Assembly (NCBI GenBank): GCA_021810735.1
Contig: JAJZIF010000031.1
Coordinates: 1 to 16,567, forward strand
DNA length: 16,567 nucleotides
Direction: 5' to 3'
Origin: Acidobacteriota bacterium
GTDB lineage: Bacteria > Acidobacteriota > Terriglobia > Terriglobales > Acidobacteriaceae
Below, one piece after another: positions 8,153 to 16,474 of the stretch. Each line of letters opens with the position of its first letter. Positions within the stretch are counted from its first letter, which is position 1. The translations under genes and the position numbers were made by a program. Under the pieces are notes generated by a model. That model saw only the letters and a list, made by a program, of their open reading frames with translations. It did not search any database and was not told the origin of the DNA.

Positions 8153-8471
8153 ATAGAGGCTTCGGCTCAACCAGCATTACTCGATCCGGCATCATTAAAG
8201 CAGCGGTCCACGAAATCTGTCAAAATCACTTGACACTTCTTGCAGAGTTCATGTAGCTTCGGCTCTGATTTAGATGAAAGGACATTTTGATGTGTAAAAA
8301 ACGTCCAGCTCCGCGGTGCGTTGGTGGAATCAGGTAAAAGCTCAATTTGGATCATTCCGAACGGGTAAAAAAATACGGCCACGACGAAGGTGAAGAGGCC
8401 CGGTTCGGATTATTACAAAAGACTCTTCCCTTTGTTGCTGGTTTTTCACTTTGCGTCACCTGAGAGGCGAT
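8153..8471 (+). other. Intergenic region upstream of the receptor gene
   Basis: No convincing gene is seen in these 319 bases. A perfect TTGACA at 8230-8235 is a possible -35 box, but the -10 at 17-18 bases spacing is poor (TAGCTT). An imperfect hairpin is possible at 8280-8306: GGACATTTT can pair with AAAACGTCC apart from one A.C mismatch. GCTTCGGCTC occurs twice, near 8161 and 8257. AT-rich sequence (GTAAAAAAATA) lies near 8366. The receptor gene's promoter is probably here, but I cannot place it. Confidence 0.35.
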
Positions 8472-11400
8472 ATGAAAAAATTAGTAGGCTTGCGGAGCAG
8501 CTTGAGATTAAGATATTTTCCGGCTGTTCTCCTTCTGTTCGCGCTGATTCTGTGGTCACCCAGGCAGAGTTTTTCCCAGGTATCCAGCGCTTCGGTGAAT
8601 GGAGTAGTGAGAGACACTGGCGGAGCTGTGATTCCAAATGCAACCGTCCTCCTCCGCAACGTGGATACATCGGTGGAAAACACGACCGTAACGAATAGTG
8701 CCGGTGCGTACGTATTTCTTAGCCTTCTGCCCGGCCGGTACACGGTTGAAGCGACCGCGCCAGGGTTTGCCGGCAAAAAGATATCTGTATTCACCCTTAC
8801 GGTGGGCCAAACCTCAACCATGAATTTTACGCTCGCCGTGGGTAATCAGGGCTCGGTGGTCACCGTGCAAGCCACTGCACCACTTCTGGATGTAACCAGT
8901 GCAAATCTAGGCACCGTGATTGCCACCAAGCAGGTCAACGATCTCCCGTTGAATGGCCGGAATTTTACGCAACTTCTCTCGCTCACTCCTGGCGTCTCCC
9001 CAGTGAGTACGGGTCAAAATGCGGGGATGGGTGGTGGCGGGTTCTCGGCCCCAGTAGCTATTGGCTCGGATTTTAGCTTTCCTTCTGTCAATGGCCAGGG
9101 GAACCGCAGCAATTTCTTCCTGGCAGACGGACTGGATGACTTCGGGAGCTTTCTGAGCACGTATGCGGTTCCACCAATCATCGATGCCATTCAGGAATTC
9201 AAGGTCGTCTCTCACACCGACAACGCGCAGTACGGCTCTGTTTTGGGAGGCGTGGTCAACGTAGTGACGAAATCAGGCACAAATGCTTTCCACGGCTCAG
9301 CTTGGGAATATGCGCGCGATCAAATCTTCGATGCGCGGTTCTATTTCCTACCCAAAACTCAGCCGAAGACCCCTTTTCATCAAAATCAGTTTGGCGGCGC
9401 TATCGGTGGTCCAGTCTGGATACCGAAGCTCTATAACGGCAAAGACAAGACATTCTTTTTCTTCGCTTACCAGGGTTTTCGTTATTACCAGGTGGAAGAC
9501 AATAACCTGCTGGTTCCGACGGCTGCGCAACTTGCAGGCGATGAGAGCGGCGGTCCCGGTGGCAGTGCGCCGATATACAATCCGTTTACCACCCGTCCGG
9601 ATCCAGCGCATCCCGGAGAATACATACGTGATCCATTCCCGAACAACCAAATTCCAGCCGCGTTGATCGATCCTCGGATGGTGGCGTATGCCAAGTTCGT
9701 ATTCCCGCAGGCGGTCGCACCATTCGGCCCGAATGGTGAGTACAACGCCATCGATACCACCCCCCTGACGCAAACTGAAAACGAGTGGAACATTCGCGTC
9801 GACCAGAAGGTCGGAAAGAATGATTCAGTATGGTTTCGCTACAGCTCCATTAGCGATCTAGTAACAGATTCCGGTGGTTTACCTTCAGTGGCGGGCAGCA
9901 ATTCTGTTCCAGCCGAAGATTGGGGCGGCAGCTATACCCATGTATTCAGCCCCAGCCTGATCCTGCAAGGTCAATTTGCACATGCATTGGTATCGAGCGA
10001 CTCTGCGACACGCTTCAAGACATCCACGTCAGGGATTTTCAACACGGTCGGCTTCGCACCCAGCTTTGCTGGGAACTTTACTGCGGCTGCCGGTGGCGAT
10101 CTGGTTCCGTCTCCCGGAATCGCCAACTACTCGAATGGCGGTGAGAGTGTGAACAACACAATTCACGCTACGGACAGTTTTCAATACGCAGGTACGCTGA
10201 CGAAAGTTGTCAAGAGCCACCAACTGATGTTTGGCGGGAATTATATTTCCTCAAATTTTGTGAGTCCTATATCGTCGGCAAACCTTGGATTTGCTGCGCA
10301 GCAGACAGCAAATCCCGAACAGTCCTCCAAGGCTCCACCGACGGGTAATCCAATGGCCTCGTTCCTGCTGAATGTCCCGGACAATGCAGGCCGTCGGAAC
10401 GTCGATGAGACGACCCGGCCAGGTGGCGTGATGAGCTGGTTCGCCCAGGATACTTGGAAAGCAACATCGAAACTGACATTGAACCTTGGCATTCGATATG
10501 ACTTAACGTTCATTCCTCCGTATGGAACGAATGCAACGATCGGGAAAGAGGGCGGAATCGAGACAGGTGATATGGATTTTGCCAATGGCACTTACATTGT
10601 GCAAAAGCTGCCTCCATCCTGCGCTGTACGCGGGTTCGCACCCTGCATTCCGGGCGACGGCAAACTACCTGCCCATGTGGTGGTGGATCCACGCGGTAAA
10701 ATCGCGCATAACACGTACAACAACTGGGGACCAAGGATCGGTTTTGCGTACAGTGTAAATGACAAAACAGTAGTAAATGGAGCCTTTGGAATTGTGTATG
10801 ACAACTGGGCGGCTGTTACTCAAACGGCACAGAATATCGAGGGTTCGTGGCCGGATATTGGCCAGCAACTCGCTAACAACTTAAATCAGCCGACTACAAC
10901 ATCCGCAGTGCCAGTTGTGAAGGCACAGAACCCGTTTGCCACAACGGGTCTTTTTCCGGCTCCCACTCCATTCAACCAGGTCCAGTGGTTTTATGATCCG
11001 CACAATAAAGACCCTTACTCCGACCAATGGAACTTCGGTGTCGCCCGCCAGTTGAGCCAATCGACGGCCGTCACTCTGAACTATGTAGGTTCGGTCACCC
11101 ATCGATTCGATGTTGGAGGCTACTACAACACCGCTCTGACTCCTGGACCAGGCAACCCGCAGGCACGAGCGCTCTATCCCTATATTGCGCCTACATTCTA
11201 CGACCATACATATAACCCGATCGGCGGACCAGCGCAAACCGCCTCGTACGAAGCTTTCCAGTTTTCCCTGGACAAGAGATACGTGAACGGGTTGTCCTAT
11301 CAGGTTGCATACACCTGGTCCAAGACCATTGACGAAGGCGGTGACGGATACTTTGGTGCAGAAGGCGGAGTCCCTACGGATCCATATCATCCCGACCAAT

Positions 11401-11981
11401 ATGGAAGCCGATCTGTCGCTGGCTTCGATTTGCCGCAAATTCTCTCGATAAACACGTTATATCAGGTGCCAGTCGGCAAGGGGCAGAGATTCTCGACCGG
11501 AAACAGTGTCTCGGATTATCTCTTGGGAAACTGGCAATTCAATGGCGTATTTCAGGCTCATTCTGGACTTCCGTTTACTCCGATTATCAGCAGCGATATT
11601 GCGAATACCGGTAATGTAGGGTGGGCTGGGTACGAACATGCCAACTTAGTAGGCGATCCCAACAAGATCGCCCATCGAACCCCCAAGGAGTGGTTCAACA
11701 CTGCGGCCTATGCAGCCCCCCCGGCTTTTACCTACGGTACTGCTCCCCGAAACTCCTTGCGAACCGCTCCCTATTGGGATCTTGACGCGTCACTCTTCCG
11801 CTTGTTTCCTGTCGGACAGACCCGCTATTTCGAGTTCCGCGGCGAAGTGTTCAATGTATTTAACAACGTCGATTTCGGTATTCCAGGCAATGACCTGAAC
11901 AACCCTACTACATTCGGGGTCGTTGGCACTACTGCAAATACAGCCAGGCAGATCCAACTAGCTTTAAAGTTTATTTATTGA
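8472..11981 (+). CDS. Oar-like TonB-dependent outer-membrane receptor with N-terminal carboxypeptidase-regulatory-like domain
   Basis: Predicted 1169-residue outer-membrane transporter. A long signal peptide (AVLLLFALILW in its core, ending near QSFSQ at about residue 36) leads to a carboxypeptidase-regulatory-like beta-sandwich at about 40-125 (VNGVVRDTGGAVIPNATV, then LLPGRYTVEATAPGF). The plug follows at about 135-270, with LPLNGRNFTQLLSLTPGV and QYGSVLGGVVNVVTKSGTN. The remainder is a beta-barrel rich in alternating aromatic strands, ending in the terminal aromatic of LALKFIY, typical of outer-membrane proteins. The size and order match the Oar-type receptors abundant in Acidobacteriota. 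No classical TonB box is evident. ATG 8472 is preferred over an upstream TTG because GAGAGG at 8462-8467 sits 4 bases before it. Its place next to fucosidases suggests import of fucosylated oligosaccharides; the substrate is inference. Confidence 0.92.
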   Translation: MKKLVGLRSSLRLRYFPAVLLLFALILWSPRQSFSQVSSASVNGVVRDTGGAVIPNATVLLRNVDTSVENTTVTNSAGAYVFLSLLPGRYTVEATAPGFAGKKISVFTLTVGQTSTMNFTLAVGNQGSVVTVQATAPLLDVTSANLGTVIATKQVNDLPLNGRNFTQLLSLTPGVSPVSTGQNAGMGGGGFSAPVAIGSDFSFPSVNGQGNRSNFFLADGLDDFGSFLSTYAVPPIIDAIQEFKVVSHTDNAQYGSVLGGVVNVVTKSGTNAFHGSAWEYARDQIFDARFYFLPKTQPKTPFHQNQFGGAIGGPVWIPKLYNGKDKTFFFFAYQGFRYYQVEDNNLLVPTAAQLAGDESGGPGGSAPIYNPFTTRPDPAHPGEYIRDPFPNNQIPAALIDPRMVAYAKFVFPQAVAPFGPNGEYNAIDTTPLTQTENEWNIRVDQKVGKNDSVWFRYSSISDLVTDSGGLPSVAGSNSVPAEDWGGSYTHVFSPSLILQGQFAHALVSSDSATRFKTSTSGIFNTVGFAPSFAGNFTAAAGGDLVPSPGIANYSNGGESVNNTIHATDSFQYAGTLTKVVKSHQLMFGGNYISSNFVSPISSANLGFAAQQTANPEQSSKAPPTGNPMASFLLNVPDNAGRRNVDETTRPGGVMSWFAQDTWKATSKLTLNLGIRYDLTFIPPYGTNATIGKEGGIETGDMDFANGTYIVQKLPPSCAVRGFAPCIPGDGKLPAHVVVDPRGKIAHNTYNNWGPRIGFAYSVNDKTVVNGAFGIVYDNWAAVTQTAQNIEGSWPDIGQQLANNLNQPTTTSAVPVVKAQNPFATTGLFPAPTPFNQVQWFYDPHNKDPYSDQWNFGVARQLSQSTAVTLNYVGSVTHRFDVGGYYNTALTPGPGNPQARALYPYIAPTFYDHTYNPIGGPAQTASYEAFQFSLDKRYVNGLSYQVAYTWSKTIDEGGDGYFGAEGGVPTDPYHPDQYGSRSVAGFDLPQILSINTLYQVPVGKGQRFSTGNSVSDYLLGNWQFNGVFQAHSGLPFTPIISSDIANTGNVGWAGYEHANLVGDPNKIAHRTPKEWFNTAAYAAPPAFTYGTAPRNSLRTAPYWDLDASLFRLFPVGQTRYFEFRGEVFNVFNNVDFGIPGNDLNNPTTFGVVGTTANTARQIQLALKFIY

Positions 11982-12132
11982 AGGTCGGTGAAGAGAGTTC
12001 GCTGAATTAAGAAGGGATTTTATTTTCTTCTCTGAAAAACCGTTCCATCCAAGTCACTCGGTATTCGTGATGCATGAAAGTTGAGGAGTGGCTGCAATAT
12101 ACGAAGTACCTTGTCGCTCATGGGAGAACGAT

Positions 12133-13551
12133 GTGGTCTGTCTATTACAGAAATCCAAATCTGCATTATTCGTAAGTTTGATGGTTATCGCTCCTATTGC
12201 GCTGTATGGAAAGGCAACGAAGCGATACGAGCCGACCATCGCGTCGTTGAACACACATCCGCTTCCCGCTTGGTACGCCGATGCAAAGCTCGGGATTTTT
12301 ATTCACTGGGGTTTGTATTCAGTTCCGGGCTGGGCTCCGCTGACCCATCCGAATCACGATTTTTCCACTGAAGACTACCTTAAAAATAATCCTTATGCTG
12401 AGTGGTATTACAATACGGTACGCATTCCCGGATCGCCAACTCAGTCATACAACCAAGACCACTACGGTCCCAATCATAACTACTATAGCTTCGCCAAGGA
12501 TTTCGATCGTGAAAGCATGAAGTGGGATCCAAATACCTGGGCCCAGATATTCAAAGAAGCCGGGGCAAAATATGTGGTGTTGACAACCAAGCACCATGAG
12601 GGTTTTACGCTATGGCCGAGCTCAATCCATAACCCTACATTACCGGCAGACGAACAGCATGCTACCCGGGACATTGTGGGCGAGCTGACCACATCTGTTC
12701 GCAAGACCGGGCTGAGAATGGGGCTGTACTACTCCGGTGGATTTGATTGGACGTTTGTGCCGGGTCCGATTACAAATAAGGTGGATTTCGAAAAAACGAA
12801 GCCCGAGACTCAGGAATACGGAGACTACGCGTACGCACAGGCGCATGAGCTGATCCAGCGCTACCATCCAGCGGTGTTGTGGAACGATATCGACTGGCCG
12901 AGAACAGGGCAGCCATTGAAGTTAATGGCTTATTACTACAACACGGTTCCCGACGGAGTACTGGATGACCGGTATGGCGTTCCACATTCCGACTTTGTTA
13001 CGCCGGAATATAAGACCATCAACCAGATCAGTGCGAAGAAATGGGAGGAGTGTCGCGGCCTTGGACGCTCCTTTGGATATAACCGCGCGGAAGGGGAAGC
13101 TGAGACGATCGCTCCCGACAAGTTGATATATCTATTGGTGGATATTGTCAGTAAGAATGGCAATCTATTGCTGGATATAGGTCCTGAGGCGGATGGAACC
13201 ATTCCTCCAGTACAGATGGAGCGGCTGCATGCACTTGGAAAATGGCTCTCGCAAAACGGAGAGGCGATCTACGCAACCCACCCCTGGACACGTGCGGAAG
13301 GGAAAACTGCGGAGGGTATTCCGCTGCGCTTTACCCAGAAAGACTCCCATCTCTACGCAACGCTTCTCGGAGTACCGCAAAGCGGTTCGGTGACGTTACA
13401 ATCTCTTGCCCCTAAGGCTGGTTCGATAATTACGCTGCTAGGAAGCGCAACTCCCTTGAACTGGGAACAGAAGGGGAGAGACATCAAGGTCATACTGCCT
13501 GGTTCGCTGCCTGGAAAGTATGCCTACGTGCTGCGCATGACTGTGGAATAG
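12133..13551 (+). CDS. Alpha-L-fucosidase, GH29 family, Sec-exported
   Basis: Retaining glycosidase releasing terminal L-fucose. GH29 hallmarks in order, numbered from the GTG at 12133: KLGIFIHWGLYSVPGW (about 52-67), YVVLTTKHHEGFTLWPS (about 147-163), YYSGGFDW, then VLWNDIDWP with Asp252 in the position of the catalytic nucleophile (WND motif of the Thermotoga enzyme). WEECRGLGRSFGYNRAEGE and NGNLLLDIGPEADGTIPP follow, then a C-terminal beta-sandwich. Length (472) is normal. The GTG at 12133 is chosen because GGGAGA (12122-12127) lies 5 bases upstream and it yields a compact signal peptide (ALFVSLMVIAPIALYGKA). The frame stays open back to a GTG at 12088, but that start has GAGGA directly abutting it. 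It leads a tight three-gene cassette with fuconate dehydratase and a second fucosidase; the 151-bp gap after the receptor gene contains no clear terminator. Confidence 0.93.
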   Translation: MVCLLQKSKSALFVSLMVIAPIALYGKATKRYEPTIASLNTHPLPAWYADAKLGIFIHWGLYSVPGWAPLTHPNHDFSTEDYLKNNPYAEWYYNTVRIPGSPTQSYNQDHYGPNHNYYSFAKDFDRESMKWDPNTWAQIFKEAGAKYVVLTTKHHEGFTLWPSSIHNPTLPADEQHATRDIVGELTTSVRKTGLRMGLYYSGGFDWTFVPGPITNKVDFEKTKPETQEYGDYAYAQAHELIQRYHPAVLWNDIDWPRTGQPLKLMAYYYNTVPDGVLDDRYGVPHSDFVTPEYKTINQISAKKWEECRGLGRSFGYNRAEGEAETIAPDKLIYLLVDIVSKNGNLLLDIGPEADGTIPPVQMERLHALGKWLSQNGEAIYATHPWTRAEGKTAEGIPLRFTQKDSHLYATLLGVPQSGSVTLQSLAPKAGSIITLLGSATPLNWEQKGRDIKVILPGSLPGKYAYVLRMTVE

Positions 13552-13569
13552 ACATTTAGGCCAGAGGAG

Positions 13570-14826
13570 ATGCCAGAAAGTACCACCACGATCGGAGCGA
13601 TTTACTCCCGTGATTTTCGCTATGCATTGCCGAAAGGTGCCGGGACGGATGCAATCCACTCTAACCCAGAGTACTGCTTTGCCGTTACAGTGCTGAAGAC
13701 CAACACCTCCACAGCGGGGATTGGCATTGCGCTGACCTTGGGTGAAGGCAACCGGATTGTCTGCGAATTGATTGATTTGCTAAGCCCAGCGCTGGTCGGA
13801 CGCGAGATCGAAGAGTTGATGTCCGATTTCGGCACCTTCTCACGATCTCTGGCAAACCATCCGCAACTGCGGTGGTTGGGTCCGCACAAAGGCGCGGTTC
13901 ATTTGGCCCTTGCGTCCATCACAAACGCCTGTTTTGATCTATGGGCAAAGGAACGGGGCGTGCCGCTCTGGCGACTGCTGCTTGATCTCTCACCTGAAAA
14001 ACTTGTGCAACTTCTTGATCTGACTTATCTCGAAGATGTTCTTACCGCAGACGACTGCCTGAGCATTCTGCAACAAGCCATATCTACCCGCGCGCAGCGA
14101 GACGAAATCCTTGCGTCAGGATATCCCGGGTACGACACGTCAGTGGGATGGTTTCGCTACGATGACGAGGATCTGCGCGTCAATATGGCGAAGGCTATGG
14201 ACGCAGGATTCAGGGCATTCAAACTGAAGGTTGGATCCCACGATCCCAATCGGGATTTGCGGCGCGCACACCTGCTGCGAGGGTTGGCGGGAGAGCAGGC
14301 TCTGCTGATGTTCGATGCAAACCAGCAGTGGTCCTACCCACAGGCGCTTGTTGTATGTAGGCAGTTGAGGAAGTTGTCCCCATATTGGATCGAGGAGCCG
14401 ACGCACCCCGACGACATCGTGGCGCATCGTCGATTGGCGGATGAGATCGCGCCCGTGAGGATCGCGGCGGGCGAGCACATCCCAAACCGAGTGATGTTTA
14501 AGAACTTTATGGAAGCGCGAGCCTTGCACTTTGTGCAGGTGGATTGCACACGTGTTGGCGGAATCAGCGAGTTTCTGACCGTAAGTCTGATGGCGCGAAA
14601 GTATGGGTTGCCAATAGTGCCACACGTTGGCGACATGGGCCAAATTCATCAACATCTTGTGCTGGTCAATCACATCGCGATGGCACACCCCGTGGAGTTT
14701 CTGGAGTATATCCCGCATCTCCAGAAGTACTTTACCCATCCCGCTGTAGTGAAGGACGGCGTTTACAGGACACCTCAGAATTCCGGAAGTTCGGCTGATC
14801 TGATCGAGATTTCCGGGACGGAGTAG
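13570..14826 (+). CDS. L-fuconate dehydratase, enolase superfamily
   Basis: Cytoplasmic enzyme (418 residues, no signal) predicted to convert L-fuconate to 2-keto-3-deoxy-L-fuconate, a step of the non-phosphorylating L-fucose route. The enolase-type catalytic set is intact: Lys218 and Lys220 (FKLKVG), metal ligands Asp249 (DANQQW), Glu275 (IEEPT) and Glu302 (GEHIPNR), and the Asp325/His352 dyad (VQVDCTR, PHVG). These fall one residue from the positions I recall for the characterised Xanthomonas enzyme, and the surrounding motifs also match human ENOSF1. One local difference: the loop after the catalytic His reads PHVGDMG rather than PHAGGVG. It starts 18 bp after the fucosidase stop. AGAGGAG directly abuts the ATG, leaving no usual spacing, so translation may rely on coupling to the upstream gene. 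The lactonase, dehydrogenases and hydrolase of the pathway are not in the window. Confidence 0.9.
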   Translation: MPESTTTIGAIYSRDFRYALPKGAGTDAIHSNPEYCFAVTVLKTNTSTAGIGIALTLGEGNRIVCELIDLLSPALVGREIEELMSDFGTFSRSLANHPQLRWLGPHKGAVHLALASITNACFDLWAKERGVPLWRLLLDLSPEKLVQLLDLTYLEDVLTADDCLSILQQAISTRAQRDEILASGYPGYDTSVGWFRYDDEDLRVNMAKAMDAGFRAFKLKVGSHDPNRDLRRAHLLRGLAGEQALLMFDANQQWSYPQALVVCRQLRKLSPYWIEEPTHPDDIVAHRRLADEIAPVRIAAGEHIPNRVMFKNFMEARALHFVQVDCTRVGGISEFLTVSLMARKYGLPIVPHVGDMGQIHQHLVLVNHIAMAHPVEFLEYIPHLQKYFTHPAVVKDGVYRTPQNSGSSADLIEISGTE

Positions 14827-14869
14827 CAGTTGCCGGGGCGTTCCGAGTTGGAAGAATGGAGTGTAGCGT

Positions 14870-16300
14870 GTGAATCGAAGGAAATTTCTACAAACGACGT
14901 CCGGAGCGGCGCTTGGTTACTCTGTGATCTCGTCGGCAGGCAGTGCAGTTGCGGCGAGGCCTCAAGTCGATCAGCGCTACATAACGTCTTCCAGTCAGCA
15001 GGGTCCTCTACCCAGTCGAGAGTTCGTTGGAGATCCTGTGCATCAGCACGCGGTCGCGAGATACTCCAGTTGGAAGTTTGGAATGTTTATCCACTGGGGG
15101 CAGTTCTCCGTGGCCAGCGTGGAAGCATCCTGGCCTATCATGCGGCCATCGGCCGAGTTTCCGATCACACAGGATGCGTATGTGTCCTTGTATCGGCAAT
15201 TCAACCCGACGCAATTCAATCCCGATGCATGGGTGAGGCTTGCGAAGCAGGCTGGCATGCGGTACATGGTGTTTACGACGAAACATCACGATGGATTCTG
15301 CATGTTCGATACATCTTATACCGACTACAAGATAACCAACTCTCCTTACAAGAAGGATGTAGTTGCCATGCTGGCCGAGGCAACGAAGAAGCAAAGCATG
15401 CCGCTCGGATTCTATTACTCTCCTCCAGACATGCACCATCCCGATTATCGGGATACTTCCAAGCCTGTGAGCACCAACTGGAATGGAGAGCCCACCCGAC
15501 CGGTATGGCCCATTTATCTGCATTACATGGAATTGCAGCTTCGCGAACTACTCACGCATTATGGTGAGGTAGCTCTGGTCTGGTTCGACGGACTGAACGA
15601 CCAACGAAAATACGATGGATATCGCATGCAGAGGGTGATCCACGAAATGCAGGCACAGACATTGATCAATAACCGCATTGGTACTCTGGGGGATTTTGAA
15701 ACACCAGAACAGTTTCTGCCGAACGCGATTCCAGTTCGAGGAAAGAGGCTGGATTTCGATCACAAAGACGCCGGTTCCAGACCCGGAGAAGTGCCGCCGC
15801 CCGAGGACTTCCGGCTCTGGGAGACGTGCATGACAATCAATAACACTTGGGGTTATAACAAGAATGATCGGAATTTCAAATCTGCCAAAACATTGATTCA
15901 GCATCTGGTGGAGGTTGCCAGTAAAGGCGGAAACTTTCTGCTGAATGTAGGCCCTGAGCCAGATGGCACCATCCAGCCGGAGTTTGTTGATCGGCTAGAG
16001 ACGATTGGCAAATGGCTGAATGTGAATGGTGCCAGCATTTATGACACCACATACGGTCCACTCCAAAGCCTTCCTTATGGAAAGACGACCGCGAGGGGAA
16101 AGACGATCTTTCTGCATGTGTTTGACTGGCCAAACGGAGATCTGGAGGTAAGTGGAGTTCACGCTCGCGTTCAGCAAGTGACGCTGCTTGCTGCGGGAAA
16201 GGCGCTGCAGTTTTCGCAGCAAGCCAGCCAGGTTACAATTCATGTCCCGAAGAAGGCTCCCGACCCATATGTAACTGTGCTGGAGATAGTTACTATTTAG
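14870..16300 (+). CDS. Alpha-L-fucosidase, GH29 family, Tat-exported
   Basis: Second GH29 enzyme, 476 residues, clearly divergent from the one at 12133-13551. It opens with a twin-arginine signal (NRRKFLQTTSGAALGY, then AGSAVAA near residue 29), so it is probably folded before export. Motifs: KFGMFIHWGQFSVASVEASW, YMVFTTKHHDGFCMFDTSY, then VALVWFDGLND with Asp240 as the likely nucleophile. GDFETPEQ, WETCMTINNTWGYN and GGNFLLNVGPEPDGTIQP follow, then a C-terminal beta-sandwich. The GTG start is supported by GGAG at 14858-14861, 8 bases upstream, and because it places the RR motif at residues 3-4. It lies 43 bp after the dehydratase gene and closes the cassette. Having two fucosidases suggests different linkages or glycans, which the sequence cannot specify. 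Confidence 0.93.
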   Translation: MNRRKFLQTTSGAALGYSVISSAGSAVAARPQVDQRYITSSSQQGPLPSREFVGDPVHQHAVARYSSWKFGMFIHWGQFSVASVEASWPIMRPSAEFPITQDAYVSLYRQFNPTQFNPDAWVRLAKQAGMRYMVFTTKHHDGFCMFDTSYTDYKITNSPYKKDVVAMLAEATKKQSMPLGFYYSPPDMHHPDYRDTSKPVSTNWNGEPTRPVWPIYLHYMELQLRELLTHYGEVALVWFDGLNDQRKYDGYRMQRVIHEMQAQTLINNRIGTLGDFETPEQFLPNAIPVRGKRLDFDHKDAGSRPGEVPPPEDFRLWETCMTINNTWGYNKNDRNFKSAKTLIQHLVEVASKGGNFLLNVGPEPDGTIQPEFVDRLETIGKWLNVNGASIYDTTYGPLQSLPYGKTTARGKTIFLHVFDWPNGDLEVSGVHARVQQVTLLAAGKALQFSQQASQVTIHVPKKAPDPYVTVLEIVTI

Positions 16301-16474
16301 ATAAGGATTGGTCGCGACCGTCTGGATCAGGGCGGCTTGCATGCCGGCCTTTTCTATAAGCTCGACCGCGACGAACTTTATCTACGAGATCCTTACGGTC
16401 TCTACGGCCCTTCAGAAGCGGCTCTTCCACTTGGCGCCGCCTGAGATGCTCCCCTCCGATTAGTCCACAGGCAA
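16301..16474 (+). other. Spacer with an unassigned open frame before the IS element
   Basis: This stretch separates the last fucosidase from the IS3-type element. A plus-strand frame stays open at 16305-16442 without a start codon (GRDRLDQGG, then LFYKLDRDELYLRDPYGLY, ending LPLGAA). A minus-strand frame is open over much of the same DNA. I recognise neither as a family; it may be a remnant of a gene cut by the insertion, or chance. The terminator candidate lies within it. Confidence 0.3.
16330..16353 (+). terminator. Candidate Rho-independent terminator of the fucose cassette
   Basis: GGGCGGC (16330-16336), loop TTGCAT, and GCCGGCC (16343-16349) form a 7-bp stem with one G.G mismatch, followed by TTTT. 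It lies 30 bp after the stop of the second fucosidase. The T-tract is short, so efficiency is doubtful. Confidence 0.4.

Noticed and set aside
10881..11438. Minus-strand open frame of 185 codons
   Set aside because: Antisense to the beta-barrel of the receptor; no recognisable features.
11997..12035. AGAAG...CTTCT inverted repeat after the receptor gene as a terminator
   Set aside because: The stem is only five A/T-rich base pairs with a long T-rich loop and no trailing T-tract.
12074..12178. Short plus-strand frame (34 codons) from ATG 12074 overlapping the fucosidase start
   Set aside because: No recognisable similarity; it overlaps the signal peptide region in another frame and has no convincing ribosome site.
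14140..14739. Minus-strand open frame of 199 codons
   Set aside because: Antisense to the fuconate dehydratase, whose complete active-site residue set fixes the coding strand.
14830..15567. Plus-strand open frame of 245 codons overlapping the second fucosidase
   Set aside because: It is in a shifted frame of the GH29 gene and shows no family motif; the GH29 frame has the Tat signal and catalytic motifs.
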